64,000 nucleotides of DNA. Origin: Nocardia inohanensis NBRC 100128 (GTDB lineage: Bacteria > Actinomycetota > Actinomycetes > Mycobacteriales > Mycobacteriaceae). Location of the stretch: contig NZ_BDBK01000010.1 of the NCBI RefSeq assembly GCF_001612945.1, positions 186,001 through 250,000 of the forward strand, read 5' to 3'. Shown piece after piece: positions 26,178 to 35,779 of the stretch. Below the pieces are notes generated by a model. The model was not told the origin of the DNA. It saw only the letters and a program-made list of their open reading frames with translations, and did no database searches. Position 1 is the stretch's first letter. Every line of letters starts with the position of its first letter. The translations under genes were made by a program, and so were the position numbers.

Positions 26178-26425
26178 GCCCGCACCTCCAGCGTGCGGTT
26201 GACCAGGCCCACCACCGCGCCGACATGCAGCACGCCCATCAGATCCTCGGGCTTATACCGCGGCAGATCGAAGGTGCGCTCCAGCACCACCGTCAATTCC
26301 ATCAAGCGCAGCGAGTCGTAGCCGAGGTCCTCGATGAGGCGCTGCGCCTCCCGGAGTTCCGCGCTCGGCTGCGGGGCCATCGCGGCGATGATCTGCCGCA
26401 CCCGTTCGGTCACCGTGTCGCTCAT
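26174..26425 (-). CDS. Acyl carrier protein
   Basis: 83 residues. The phosphopantetheine site is GYDSLRLMEL with Ser38, in the usual context after a short helix. ATG 26425 overlaps the stop of the AMP-ligase gene (ATGA). It is the presumed acceptor of the acyl group activated by the ligase and the substrate carrier for the SDR and AfsA-like enzymes. Confidence 0.9.
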   Translation of the reverse strand: MSDTVTERVRQIIAAMAPQPSAELREAQRLIEDLGYDSLRLMELTVVLERTFDLPRYKPEDLMGVLHVGAVVGLVNRTLEVRA

Positions 26426-29400
26426 GCCCGCTCCCCTTCCCGCAGATGCGGTTGCAGCCCGCCGCTGGCGAGCAGATCGCGCGCCTCGTCCAGTGGCAGT
26501 TCGGTATTCAGGTATCCGGCGATGCGCAGCCAGTCGTAGCCGATGGTCAGGGTGCGCTGCCATTGCTCGCGGGAATCGAACGAGGCCGGGAAGGCGGCGC
26601 CGATCTCCGCGCCGCTGGCGGCCTGCCGTACCGCGGCGACGAACTCGTCGAGCATCGCGAGCCCGGCGAAGACGTCACCGCCGGATGCGACGATCTCCGA
26701 GAACCGCACGCCCCGAGCCGAACTCAACCGGTCCAGCAGCACCTCGCGCCCGGGCGTACGTCCCGGCAGCAGTCGCCGCACCGTCCGTTCGGGCGCGACA
26801 TCGGCGGGGAGCGGGTGAATTCCGAACGCCGACAACAGCACCCGGACGCTCATCCCGATCAGCCGGTGCGCGGCGATATCGGCTACCGCCCCCTGCGCGT
26901 CCTTGATCGCCCCCACCAGATCTTCGCGGGCGTTCTCCAGCACCACGTTCGACCACACCAGGTTGAGCCCGCATTCGGTGAACTGCGGTGCGGGTAAGGC
27001 CGCCAGCGCAGCGATCCCGCCGTCCCGGGCCGCCCCGTTGAGACCGAGGGCAGGCGCGATCGCACTCGGCACCAGCGAGCCCGGTCGCACCGGCTTGCAC
27101 ATCGCCAGCGCCGGTTCGATGACCTCCCCCGCCCGCCACTGCAATCCGACGAACCCCAGCCGCACGAATTCGGCCAGCTCCGCCCCGATATCCCGCGAGG
27201 CGCGCGCCAGCACATCCCGCACCGAATGCCGGAACACCACCGACCGCCAAGCCCGCGCCGCGTCGTCCGAGAGCACGAACACCTCGCGGTCGCCCCGCAG
27301 CACGTGCACCCGGCCGCCGATCGACCAGGTGGTGACACCGGCCCGCCGCGCGAACACGATCTGCCCCGGATCATCGACGACACCGGTCACGCCGAGCGCG
27401 ACAGCCAAGTCCAGCAGTCGTTCCCAGCGTCGTGCGTCAGCCGGATCCGGCGGCGGCTCCGTGACAGCCGTGGACGTGTCCGCGGCCGCCGCGCTCGGCG
27501 ATTCCCCGGCCGCGGTCGAAACCACCGGGGTGGGGCCCGGCGCGCGAGTGGGCCGCGACTCTCTTGGAGTGCTGAGCTCGCGGTAGCGGTCCACGAGTTC
27601 GTGCGTGCCGATCCGGTCGAGCTGGGCGGGCAGCCATTTGGTTTCCAGGTAGGTTTCGCCCTGATGGGCCGCCCAGCCCTTCATGGCCTGGAGTAGTCCG
27701 TCCGCGGCCCATTCGGCGGCTTCTTCGTGGGCTCCGAAGGCGCGCAGGGCGATCGCGAAGCGGAGAGCGTGCGTGGCGCGCGCGGTCCACCAGTCCGCGA
27801 TCCGGGTGGTGAACTCGGGGTAGTCGAGAACTCGGCGCAGGGCATCGAGGTCCACGGTTCCGGCGCGCAGGACGGTTGCGCGCAGGAAGCGCTGGCAGCG
27901 GTTGAGGGAATCCTCGTCCGGGTTCGTAGCTACCTGGGCCAGCTGCCGGCGGAGTTGCGCCACCGAGCGGGTGCGGACCTCAACCCGCCGGCCGTCGATG
28001 AACAGGACGGTCGGGAGCGTGGGCATTTCCTCCGCGCCGTCGGCCACCACGAGGAAGTCGATATCGGACCCGGCATTGCCGAAGCCTTCGGCGAGCGAGC
28101 CCTCGAACAGCACGGCCGCGTCGGCGGGCACCGTCACGGTGGCCAGTGCCGCGTCGAGCAGCTGGTGGATCCGTTCGAGCGGCATCGCCGGGCGCGGCGC
28201 TTCGCTTGCCTGATTCAGCGCCGCCCCGTGCCCGGTGGGGATGGACTGCGCGGCGCCGGTCGTGGCGTCGGAATCGTGCACGACCGCGCCTTCGAGGGCT
28301 CCGTCGCGCAGCAGCTGCCACATGTGCCGGCGGCGCGGCTTCCCGCTGGAAGTGCGGCGGATCAATCCACGCGGACCGGTGACGATGTGGGTCATCTGAG
28401 CGGGACCGAGCTGACCGCGAATGATTTTGCGGGCCTCCGCGATCCAGTCACCGGGCGCGGTTTCGGCGAAGAGCGCGATGCCCTGCACGCCCGCTTCGGA
28501 GATCCCGACGGCGGCGAGTTTGCCCTTGGTGAGCCCGGTTTCCTGGGCGACACGGGATTCGATGTCCTCCATGAACACCGAACGCCCCCGCACCTTGAGA
28601 CTGGTACCCATGCGGCCGAGCACGAAAACCTCACCGTTGTAGAGGAATCCGGAGTCGCCCGAGTAGAGGCGGCCGTCCTCGATGCGGGTCAGTGACCCGG
28701 ATGTGGGTTCCCCGGAGTAGCCGAGCGCTACCGAATCGCCGACCACCACCATTTCGCCGAGCACCCCGTCGGGCAGCTCCCGGCCGTCCTCGTCGACCAC
28801 GATGACGGTGGATTCCGGTGTGGAGTAACCGAGTCCGGTGATCCAGCCCGCGCCTTCGACCCGATGGTCGTCGTCCAGTTCGGCTCGCTCCAGTACCGGA
28901 ACCGGTTCGCCGAAGCGGAGATTCGGATTGTCCAGGCGCAATGCGGTCGTCGGGCGGCGCGTGGGTGACGAGGTCACCATGAGCGTCGCCTCGGCCAGTC
29001 CGTACGCGAGGGTGTACGCGCCCATCGAAAAGCCCTGGGGCCCGGTCAGATCGGCGAAGGATTGCAGGTCCGCGACCTCGACCGGTTCGGAGCCGACGGC
29101 CAGGGTGCGCCAGCCGGACAGATCCAGGTCCGCGATCTCCTCGGGCCGGACCCGGTGCGCCACATAGCCGAGCGCGAACGACGGCGACGGCGTGTGCTGC
29201 GCCTTCGTCATGGCGCGCAACCATCGCACGGGATCCCGCACGAACTGGTCGGGGCGCATGAGATACAGCTCGGCCTGGTTGGTGACCGTGGACAGGAACG
29301 CGCCGACCAGGCCCATATCGTGGTACAGCGGCAGCCAGGACGCCATCGACTCGCCCGGCTGCCAGTCGAGCAGGCGGGTGATCATGTCGACATTGTTGGC

Positions 29401-29958
29401 GAGGTTGCGCCAGCTCACCCGCACGCCGCGGGGGGCACCGGAGGATCCGGAAGTGAACTGCAACAGCGCGACTTCGGCGGCCTCGCCCAGGTCTCGCTCC
29501 TCCGGCGGCGGTGCCAGCCGGGCCGCGTCCACCACCAGGGGCTCGTCCGCCCGTCCGGCCTCGATCGCCGCCCGCCGCACGAACTGCTCGAACTCCGGTG
29601 CGGTCACCACCAGTTTCGGATCGGCCTGCCGCAGAATGCCCGCGATGTGCGCGACGATGGCATCCAGGTCGCCGAACATGGGCGGGGCCACCGGGGTGAA
29701 CACTCCACCGCAGGCCCAGACCGCGTAAAAGGCTGCTACACAGGGGAACCCGGTCGGCATGATGACGCACGCGCCGTCACCACTGTCCAGCCCGTGTGCC
29801 CGCATGAGCGCCGCGATCGACCAAACCTGATCGGCCAGTTCGCCGTAGCTGCGGTACTCCCACCCGTCGGCCTCATCGGCCAGGTGAATACCGCGGTCCT
29901 GCGCGGGACTGGTCAACCAACCCCGCACCGTCGCAATAGCGTTCGCACTCTCGGTCAC
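26422..29958 (-). CDS. Fatty acyl-AMP ligase fused to a nucleotidyltransferase
   Basis: 1178 residues. Residues 1-~580 are a FAAL: LLQFTSGSSGAPRGVRVSW (ATP loop), WLPLYHDMGLVGAFL, and AYGLAEATLMV. Residues ~600-800 hold a minimal nucleotidyltransferase domain, GSLAEGFGNAGSDID (Gly620-Asp634, catalytic Asp pair) followed by an alpha-helical region. A Pro/Ala-rich linker leads to ~330 C-terminal residues I cannot assign. FAALs make acyl-AMP and pass the acyl group to an ACP, here the next gene. The added NTase suggests nucleotidylation or a regulatory/toxin-like activity. Start is GTG overlapping the upstream stop. Confidence 0.85.
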   Translation of the reverse strand: MTESANAIATVRGWLTSPAQDRGIHLADEADGWEYRSYGELADQVWSIAALMRAHGLDSGDGACVIMPTGFPCVAAFYAVWACGGVFTPVAPPMFGDLDAIVAHIAGILRQADPKLVVTAPEFEQFVRRAAIEAGRADEPLVVDAARLAPPPEERDLGEAAEVALLQFTSGSSGAPRGVRVSWRNLANNVDMITRLLDWQPGESMASWLPLYHDMGLVGAFLSTVTNQAELYLMRPDQFVRDPVRWLRAMTKAQHTPSPSFALGYVAHRVRPEEIADLDLSGWRTLAVGSEPVEVADLQSFADLTGPQGFSMGAYTLAYGLAEATLMVTSSPTRRPTTALRLDNPNLRFGEPVPVLERAELDDDHRVEGAGWITGLGYSTPESTVIVVDEDGRELPDGVLGEMVVVGDSVALGYSGEPTSGSLTRIEDGRLYSGDSGFLYNGEVFVLGRMGTSLKVRGRSVFMEDIESRVAQETGLTKGKLAAVGISEAGVQGIALFAETAPGDWIAEARKIIRGQLGPAQMTHIVTGPRGLIRRTSSGKPRRRHMWQLLRDGALEGAVVHDSDATTGAAQSIPTGHGAALNQASEAPRPAMPLERIHQLLDAALATVTVPADAAVLFEGSLAEGFGNAGSDIDFLVVADGAEEMPTLPTVLFIDGRRVEVRTRSVAQLRRQLAQVATNPDEDSLNRCQRFLRATVLRAGTVDLDALRRVLDYPEFTTRIADWWTARATHALRFAIALRAFGAHEEAAEWAADGLLQAMKGWAAHQGETYLETKWLPAQLDRIGTHELVDRYRELSTPRESRPTRAPGPTPVVSTAAGESPSAAAADTSTAVTEPPPDPADARRWERLLDLAVALGVTGVVDDPGQIVFARRAGVTTWSIGGRVHVLRGDREVFVLSDDAARAWRSVVFRHSVRDVLARASRDIGAELAEFVRLGFVGLQWRAGEVIEPALAMCKPVRPGSLVPSAIAPALGLNGAARDGGIAALAALPAPQFTECGLNLVWSNVVLENAREDLVGAIKDAQGAVADIAAHRLIGMSVRVLLSAFGIHPLPADVAPERTVRRLLPGRTPGREVLLDRLSSARGVRFSEIVASGGDVFAGLAMLDEFVAAVRQAASGAEIGAAFPASFDSREQWQRTLTIGYDWLRIAGYLNTELPLDEARDLLASGGLQPHLREGERA

Positions 29959-32711
29959 GCGGCATCTCCTTCGGGCAGCACGGTCACGGTGCCGCCGGCT
30001 CCATCGACTCGAATGCGCATACCCGTGCGTATGCGGCGGGTGACGTCCTTGACCTGGACCACGGTCGGCACGCCCAGTTCCCGGGCCACGATGGCCACAT
30101 GGGTGAGCGGGCTGCCCCGCTCGATGACCAGCGCCGAGGCCGACGGCAGCGCGGCCACCCAGCCGGGATCGGTGCGGTAGGCGATGAGGATGCCGCCCGC
30201 GACATCCCGGGGTTCGTCCACCACCACGGCCGATCCCTCGACCACACCGGCCGCGGACGGAGTGCCCGGCAGCACGGTGCCGACCGTGGCGGCGTCGGAG
30301 CCGGTGATCGGGACCCAGCCCTGCGCGGCCAGTTCGGCGCGCCCGAACGCCGGTCCCACCGTGCGGAAGCGGGCGGGGGCGACCAGTGCGGAATCCCTGG
30401 CCCGCAACGCTTTCCGGGCGGCGGCCACGGCACGTAGCTTCGAGGTGTCCGCGCCTTCGTAGCAGCCGCGCAATTCCTCCACCGTGAGCTGGAAAACATC
30501 GCTGAAATCGTCGATGACGCCGCGCGCAACCAGGTCTCGCCCCATCACGCGGATCATGCGCTTGACCATCCCGAAAGCGCGGGTGCGGCAGAAGCGCAGC
30601 CGCTCCCGATGGGCAGCGCAGCGAGAAGTCTTGGTGCGCAGCCGTTCATAGATACGGCGGCGGATGCCGTGCAATCGTTCGTCGAGGTAGGCATCGGCCT
30701 CCTCGCCGCGCCCGGCGGTGACGGTGTCCCCGACCCGGCTCGACGCGCTGCGCAGCATGATGAACAGGCTCGCCGGATCCTCCCGCAGGTCGGGTGTCTC
30801 CAATTTGAGCTCGTCCAGGCTGCGGTATCCGTACCGGTCGATGTAGTCGTCCACGGCGGCCAGGAACTCGGTGCGTCCCGCTGCGCGGAGCGCGTCGTAG
30901 ATCTGCTCGGGCGCAGTCGAATTCACCAGTTCGGTCAAGCCCGCATCTGCGCGCACCAACCGGGCCAGCTCGGTCATGGCCCGTGCGGGTTCGGCGGACT
31001 CGATATCCGCGCCCGGTCCGACCACCGCGTACAGGAACCATTCCGGGGCCTTGGGCAGGAACAGTTTGGTCAGGATGTACATGAATCCGGTGCAGGTCAA
31101 CAGGATCGCGTCCAGGACCATCAGCGGTCCCCAGCGCTCGACCAGGTCGCGATCCACTTCCCGGTACGCCTTGTACGCCTGCTCACCGGTGAGCGTGGTG
31201 TAGTCGAGGGCGTCGTATTCGTCGTAGACGCGATAGAACTCGGCGGCGAACCGCTCGACCATATCGTCGATGCCTTTGATGCGCTGCCAGTAGGTCCACG
31301 TGGTCAGCGCCCGCGACTTGATACGCCCCAGCGTGCTCCGGAAAGCGAAGGGCCGCAGCGTCTTCGCCAACGCGTCATCCAGGGGCTCGTCCACGCCCAG
31401 CGCGGCCTCGAGCACCTTGCGATTGAGCGGATACCCCGGCGCAATGCCGACCATCCGATACCAGTGCAGCAGGTTGTAGTACACCCGCCCGTGGAAACTG
31501 CCCAGCAGCACCGGAGTCCACTCGTCGGTCTGGCGCACCTGCTCGTCCGGCACGCGCAGCGATTCGGCATAGCCCCGGTACACGCGCCCGTAGATCCCGG
31601 CTGCCACGGTGTAGGTGAGCGGCGAGGTCACTCCGCTGAAACTCTCGATAATGTTCGAGTTGTCCCAGATACGCTCCGCGCCTGCGGGAATCACCTCGCC
31701 CGCGCCCCGCAATTCCACGCCGGGCAGCGGTTCGGCGAGGGTGGTGATGGGCCGCGCCTGCAACAACCAGACACCGCTGTCGTCGATGGCCCACTCGATG
31801 TCCTGCGGTGCGCCCCGGTCGATTTCGAGCTTGCGCCCCAGCTCGGTCAGCTCCGCGATCTCGGCCTCGGTCAGCACCGCGGCCCCGCGCTGCCCGGCCG
31901 CGACCGGCCGCCGGACCAGTCCTTGCCCACCGCTGGCATCGAAGCGAATGTCCTTGTCCCCCAATACGACTTCGATCACCGCCGCGCCGTCCTTGTCGAC
32001 GATCACCGTGTCGGCGTCCACCGCCCCCGACACCAAGCCCTCCCCCAGCCCGTAGACGGCGCTGATCACCAGCTCGTCCCGCGCCCCACTGGTCGGATTG
32101 GCCGTGAACACCACGCCGCTGGCCCGCGCCGCGATCAACCGCTGCACCACCACACCCGGCGCACCGGCCCGCGGCAGCCCGCGCGCGAACGCGTACCGCA
32201 CCGCACGCTCGGAGAACGCCGAGGCCCAGCAGTCCCGCACCCGCGCGATGACCGCGTCCATGCCACTCACATCGAGGTGGCTCTCGAACTGCCCCGCGAA
32301 GGAATGCTCGTCCCCGTCCTCGGCGCTCACCGAGGACCGCACCGCGACCGGATCCGCCCCGAAACGCTCACACGCGGCAACGATCACCTCCCGCACCAGC
32401 TCCGGCAGCTCCGCACCGATCACCTCGGCCCGCAGTTCCGCCGCATACGCCACCGCCGTATCGGCATCGTCGATACGCGCGAATTCCGCTACCGCGGCGT
32501 CCAATCCACTCGCGGCCGCGAACGCCTCGAACACATCGCTCCCCAGCGCGACCCATTCCGGCACCCGAAACCCGCTGTCCCGCACCGCATACAACCCCCC
32601 GGCCTTACCACCCCCCAGCGCGCCGAGCTCCGCCTCATCAGACCATGGACCCAATACCCGCAAAGCAGCTCTCCCATCACCCCCGGCCCGAACCACAGCA
32701 GGACACCTCAT
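29955..32711 (-). CDS. PEP-synthase/rifampin-phosphotransferase-like enzyme
   Basis: About 918 residues in three parts. The N-terminal ATP-grasp domain has GGGKAGGLYAVRDSGFRVPE, VRSSVSAEDGDEHSFAGQFE and DIEWAIDD. A long helical middle follows, then a C-terminal swivelling phosphohistidine domain, ERGSPLTHVAIVARELGVP with His ~871. This order matches rifampin phosphotransferase and PEP synthase relatives rather than true PPDK. It would transfer the ATP beta-phosphate to a small hydroxylated substrate or pyruvate. ATG 32711 is chosen from the domain start; no strong ribosome site is seen. First gene of the eight-gene operon. Confidence 0.82.
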   Translation of the reverse strand: MRCPAVVRAGGDGRAALRVLGPWSDEAELGALGGGKAGGLYAVRDSGFRVPEWVALGSDVFEAFAAASGLDAAVAEFARIDDADTAVAYAAELRAEVIGAELPELVREVIVAACERFGADPVAVRSSVSAEDGDEHSFAGQFESHLDVSGMDAVIARVRDCWASAFSERAVRYAFARGLPRAGAPGVVVQRLIAARASGVVFTANPTSGARDELVISAVYGLGEGLVSGAVDADTVIVDKDGAAVIEVVLGDKDIRFDASGGQGLVRRPVAAGQRGAAVLTEAEIAELTELGRKLEIDRGAPQDIEWAIDDSGVWLLQARPITTLAEPLPGVELRGAGEVIPAGAERIWDNSNIIESFSGVTSPLTYTVAAGIYGRVYRGYAESLRVPDEQVRQTDEWTPVLLGSFHGRVYYNLLHWYRMVGIAPGYPLNRKVLEAALGVDEPLDDALAKTLRPFAFRSTLGRIKSRALTTWTYWQRIKGIDDMVERFAAEFYRVYDEYDALDYTTLTGEQAYKAYREVDRDLVERWGPLMVLDAILLTCTGFMYILTKLFLPKAPEWFLYAVVGPGADIESAEPARAMTELARLVRADAGLTELVNSTAPEQIYDALRAAGRTEFLAAVDDYIDRYGYRSLDELKLETPDLREDPASLFIMLRSASSRVGDTVTAGRGEEADAYLDERLHGIRRRIYERLRTKTSRCAAHRERLRFCRTRAFGMVKRMIRVMGRDLVARGVIDDFSDVFQLTVEELRGCYEGADTSKLRAVAAARKALRARDSALVAPARFRTVGPAFGRAELAAQGWVPITGSDAATVGTVLPGTPSAAGVVEGSAVVVDEPRDVAGGILIAYRTDPGWVAALPSASALVIERGSPLTHVAIVARELGVPTVVQVKDVTRRIRTGMRIRVDGAGGTVTVLPEGDAA

Positions 32712-32897
32712 CCAACGGGAGCTGGACAAGATCAAGGGGTAATCTCTGAATAACCTGCGCTTCACTATGTGCGCCAGACCACACTTTTTGGGTCTGCACA
32801 ATCAGGGTCCTCGATTTGCGCCCCCGCAAACCGGGTGCTTCGCGATCGACCGCACCGCAATCAACCCACCCCGCGACCGCGCCGCACCCGCTCCGAC

Positions 32898-33209
32898 TCA
32901 GTCCGTCCCGTCCTGCACCGCATAGTCGATGACCACCACACCACCGGTGGCGTAGTTGACGACATCGGCGGCCGCCAGCCGGCCGTACTCCGACTCCCGC
33001 GACGCGGCCAAGGCGGCGGCATCGGCGAAGTCGGCTTCGAAAACCGCGAAATACGGCGGTTCACCGTTACCCGCCGCCGCGTCGAAGCTGTACCGCCACG
33101 CCAGCAGTCCGGGCCATTTCATGACCAGTGGAAGGTGCTTGGTCACGTAGTAGTCGCGGAAGTGGTCGGGGTCGACGGGCTTGGGATATAGGACTAGCAA
33201 CTTGTGCAT
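32898..33209 (-). CDS. EthD-family protein
   Basis: 103 residues with the EthD core: KLLVLYPKPVDPDHFRDYYV and HLPLVMKWPGL, then FAVFEADFADAAALAAS. Small ferredoxin-like alpha/beta barrel; relatives assist oxidative degradation or polyketide tailoring. Divergent from the LysR gene with 149 bp between, so probably its target. Confidence 0.88.
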   Translation of the reverse strand: MHKLLVLYPKPVDPDHFRDYYVTKHLPLVMKWPGLLAWRYSFDAAAGNGEPPYFAVFEADFADAAALAASRESEYGRLAAADVVNYATGGVVVIDYAVQDGTD

Positions 33210-33358
33210 GACTGCCTTTCGGTGTGCGCGAGTGCGGCATCCGGTACCGCACTCGGTCGAATCGTCATAGATGCAGGTTAGGGCTGGATGTGCGGTCGAG
33301 GGAAAGACCGGAACGGGATAGGCTCAGAACGGATCGTTATCAATCGAGTGGAGGGCAT

Positions 33359-34261
33359 GTGGCGCCGGATACGGTGAGCCTGCGGTACTTCCTGGTGCTG
33401 GCACAGGAATTGAACTTCACCCGCGCAGCCGCCCGGATCGGCATCGCACAGCCCGCGCTCAGTGCCCGCATCCGCCGATTGGAAGCGGAACTCGGTATCA
33501 GCCTGCTGGTCCGCAACACGCGCAGCGTCGCATTGACCACGGCCGGTGTGGCTTTGGCCGAATCCGCACCGCCGGCACTGGCGGCACTGGACCGAGCCTG
33601 GGACACCGCCCGCAAGGCAGCCGCCGGCAAACTGGGCACGCTCCGCATCGGTTACAGCGTCAGTACCGGCGCCGAAACAGCACCGGCCCTGGTAGACAGC
33701 CTCATTCGCAACAGTCCGGGACTCGAGGTCATCGCGGCCCCGATGGCCACACCGGAGATCTCCCCCGCAGTCGCCGACGGCCGCATCGACGCAGGCATCA
33801 CCCGCGGCGAACAACCGGGCCGTGGCGTGCGCCGCTTCCTGCTGCGGCGCGAACGCATCGGAGTCCAACTGGCACAACACCATCCGCTGGCCGAACACCC
33901 GGAGGTCGACATCCCCGACGCGGCCGCATACCCGCTGCGCCTCCCCGACCATATGGCCAACCCCGTAATCCACGACCAACTGGCCGCACTCTTCCGCGAC
34001 ATCCAGCCGACCCCCCGATTCCACACGCCCGCAGTCTCTTTCGATCTCTCCCAGCGTGACCTGCGCGACGGCCGCACCCTCGCCCCAGCCGGTGAAGTCG
34101 CGCTCACGACCCAACCAGCCGGTCTCACCTGGCGCCCTCTACGCGGCGCCCCCACCTTGACGATCCATCTGGTCCTCCCGCGCGTGCAGTCCCCACTCCA
34201 CCACCGCCTCCGCGCCGTCGCCAAAACCTTGGCACACGAACTGCACTGGCTATCGGACTGA
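33359..34261 (+). CDS. LysR-family transcriptional regulator
   Basis: 300 residues. The N-terminal HTH is FLVLAQELNFTRAAARIGIAQPALSARIRRLE, followed by a type-2 periplasmic-binding effector domain. The start is GTG at 33359 with GGAGG eight bases before; a frame from 33224 would add unlikely residues. It probably controls the divergent EthD gene; effector unknown. Confidence 0.9.
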   Translation: MAPDTVSLRYFLVLAQELNFTRAAARIGIAQPALSARIRRLEAELGISLLVRNTRSVALTTAGVALAESAPPALAALDRAWDTARKAAAGKLGTLRIGYSVSTGAETAPALVDSLIRNSPGLEVIAAPMATPEISPAVADGRIDAGITRGEQPGRGVRRFLLRRERIGVQLAQHHPLAEHPEVDIPDAAAYPLRLPDHMANPVIHDQLAALFRDIQPTPRFHTPAVSFDLSQRDLRDGRTLAPAGEVALTTQPAGLTWRPLRGAPTLTIHLVLPRVQSPLHHRLRAVAKTLAHELHWLSD

Positions 34262-34321
34262 CGCACAGCAGCTTTCGAACCGTGGAGCGATCAGCCGAAG
34301 GAGACTGGATCGGCCAGGTTG

Positions 34322-34489
34322 TCACCGGTCGGGGCGGGGCAGTGCCAGCATCTTGGTGGTCAGGAGGATTGCCGTGGCCAGCGCGACCGCCGCCGACAGG
34401 CTGGTGCCCAGCGAGCCGGTCATGGCCAGCAGTCCGACCAGGAGGATCAAACAAATGCCGACCGCCAGAGCGAAGCCGGTCGGATCCAT
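34322..34489 (-). CDS. Small two-helix membrane protein
   Basis: 55 residues if started at the ATG at 34489: MDPTGFALAVGICLILLVGL then a second hydrophobic helix (SLSAAVALATAILLTTKML). A start at 34528 or 34561 would add a polar N-terminus. Similar small proteins are common in actinobacteria with no assigned role. No ribosome-binding site is clear, so the start is uncertain. Confidence 0.45.
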   Translation of the reverse strand: MDPTGFALAVGICLILLVGLLAMTGSLGTSLSAAVALATAILLTTKMLALPRPDR

Positions 34490-34740
34490 GCTCGTAGCAT
34501 TCGGGGCGCGATTTCGTGAGATGATCATATCTACAGCATTGACCATATCAACAGTTATCAAACCGTGATTGGTGTTTCGACGTAATTGCCAGCGTCCATG
34601 GCCTTATATATCACCGGCAGTTATCCGTCTGTGATGCTGTACCGGCCAGCGGGAACGGCATTCCGAATCGCCCCGCACCGGTATTCCGCTGATCTTCTCG
34701 ACCGATGGGTATTCGCGTGCGCGGCAACCCCTACCCTCGC

Positions 34741-35166
34741 TCAAGCCGGACGCAAGGACGACCGCGCGAGGACGAGTTCGGCCCACACGGTCTTGCGATC
34801 GTGGTGACGATTACAGGCCCACGCGGTGGCGAGCGCATCGACCAGAATCAGCCCGCGCCCGCCGGTGCCGTCCGGGGTCCGCAGATGCGGAGTGTCGGGG
34901 CCGGTGTCGTCGACTTCGATGCGCACCCGCGCGTGCTCACGCAGCGATACTCGGCATCGCCGCGGCGCGAGTCCGTGGCGGCAGGCATTGCTGACCAGCT
35001 CGTCGAACACCTGGATCGCATCGGCGAGCGCCACCGCCGGCAGTTGCCCCAGCAGCTCGCGCACCCGCGCCCGCGCCCGCCCAGCCTCGACCACGTCCAG
35101 ATCCAGATCCAGCACGGCGGCCGCTGTGCGGCCGCTGTGCCCGCGACCCAGCACCGATGTCGTCAT
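34741..35166 (-). CDS. RsbW-type anti-sigma/HATPase protein
   Basis: 141 residues with a GHKL ATPase fold: VFDELVSNACRHG (N-box), RIEVDDTGPDTP (G1) and GTGGRGLILVDALATAW (G2). This is the stand-alone serine-kinase/anti-sigma type common in Actinobacteria. ATG at 35166 has GAGGGA at correct spacing; an ATG six bases earlier is possible. No sigma factor or anti-anti-sigma partner is adjacent. Confidence 0.82.
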   Translation of the reverse strand: MTTSVLGRGHSGRTAAAVLDLDLDVVEAGRARARVRELLGQLPAVALADAIQVFDELVSNACRHGLAPRRCRVSLREHARVRIEVDDTGPDTPHLRTPDGTGGRGLILVDALATAWACNRHHDRKTVWAELVLARSSLRPA

Positions 35167-35386
35167 GACCATTCCCTCTGTCCGCGTCGTTGCTTCGAGT
35201 TATCTGGGGCTACCCGCTAGCCACACCCCGAAACCGCTTTCGGGTGGACCGGGACGCCAGGTCATCGTCCGCTCCACCCCCCTGACCGGCTGGTTCACCC
35301 CTGGTCAGATACCGAAGCAAGCCGGAATCATTGACGCTCGCAGTCATGCGACGACCCGCGGCAATGCATTACGGAGGAGCCGGCGA

Positions 35387-35755
35387 TTGACACGTACACA
35401 ACTGGCGGCCATGCGAATGCTTTGGATTGTGGGCACCGTAGGGCTGATCTGCGGCGGCGCTTTGTTTCTCGTCGATCACCTCGGGACCACCACCGAATGC
35501 CTGGCATGGGCTCCTGACATCTGCCGGACCGTCCGACCCTCCGACCGCGGCACCTACCTTGCCGCCGGCGCGGTACTTATCCTCGTCGTCACCGCCATCG
35601 CCTGGTCCGCGCTGACTCCGCCGACCGCACTCACCCGTCGCCAGCAACTCGGTCTGCCACCCCAGCAACGCAAAGGGCGCGGTCTGCTGTTCGGCATCGT
35701 CTGGTTGTTCACCCTTTTCACGTCGATGGCGGCGATCGACGTCCTAATCGGCTGA
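35387..35755 (+). CDS. Three-helix membrane protein
   Basis: 122 residues from TTG 35387, with GGAGGAG about ten bases upstream. Hydrophobic segments: MLWIVGTVGLICGGALFLVD, YLAAGAVLILVVTAIAW and GIVWLFTLFTSMAAIDVLIG. A polar loop with two Cys (TECLAWAPDICR) lies between the first two. No family recognised. It sits 24 bp before the esterase operon and may be its first gene. Confidence 0.6.
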   Translation: MTRTQLAAMRMLWIVGTVGLICGGALFLVDHLGTTTECLAWAPDICRTVRPSDRGTYLAAGAVLILVVTAIAWSALTPPTALTRRQQLGLPPQQRKGRGLLFGIVWLFTLFTSMAAIDVLIG

Positions 35756-35779
35756 GACCGACGCCTCCCAGGAGATCAG

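Noticed and set aside
30609..32753. Long plus-strand open frame opposite the PEP-dependent enzyme
   Set aside because: Antisense to a gene with complete ATP-grasp and phosphohistidine motifs.
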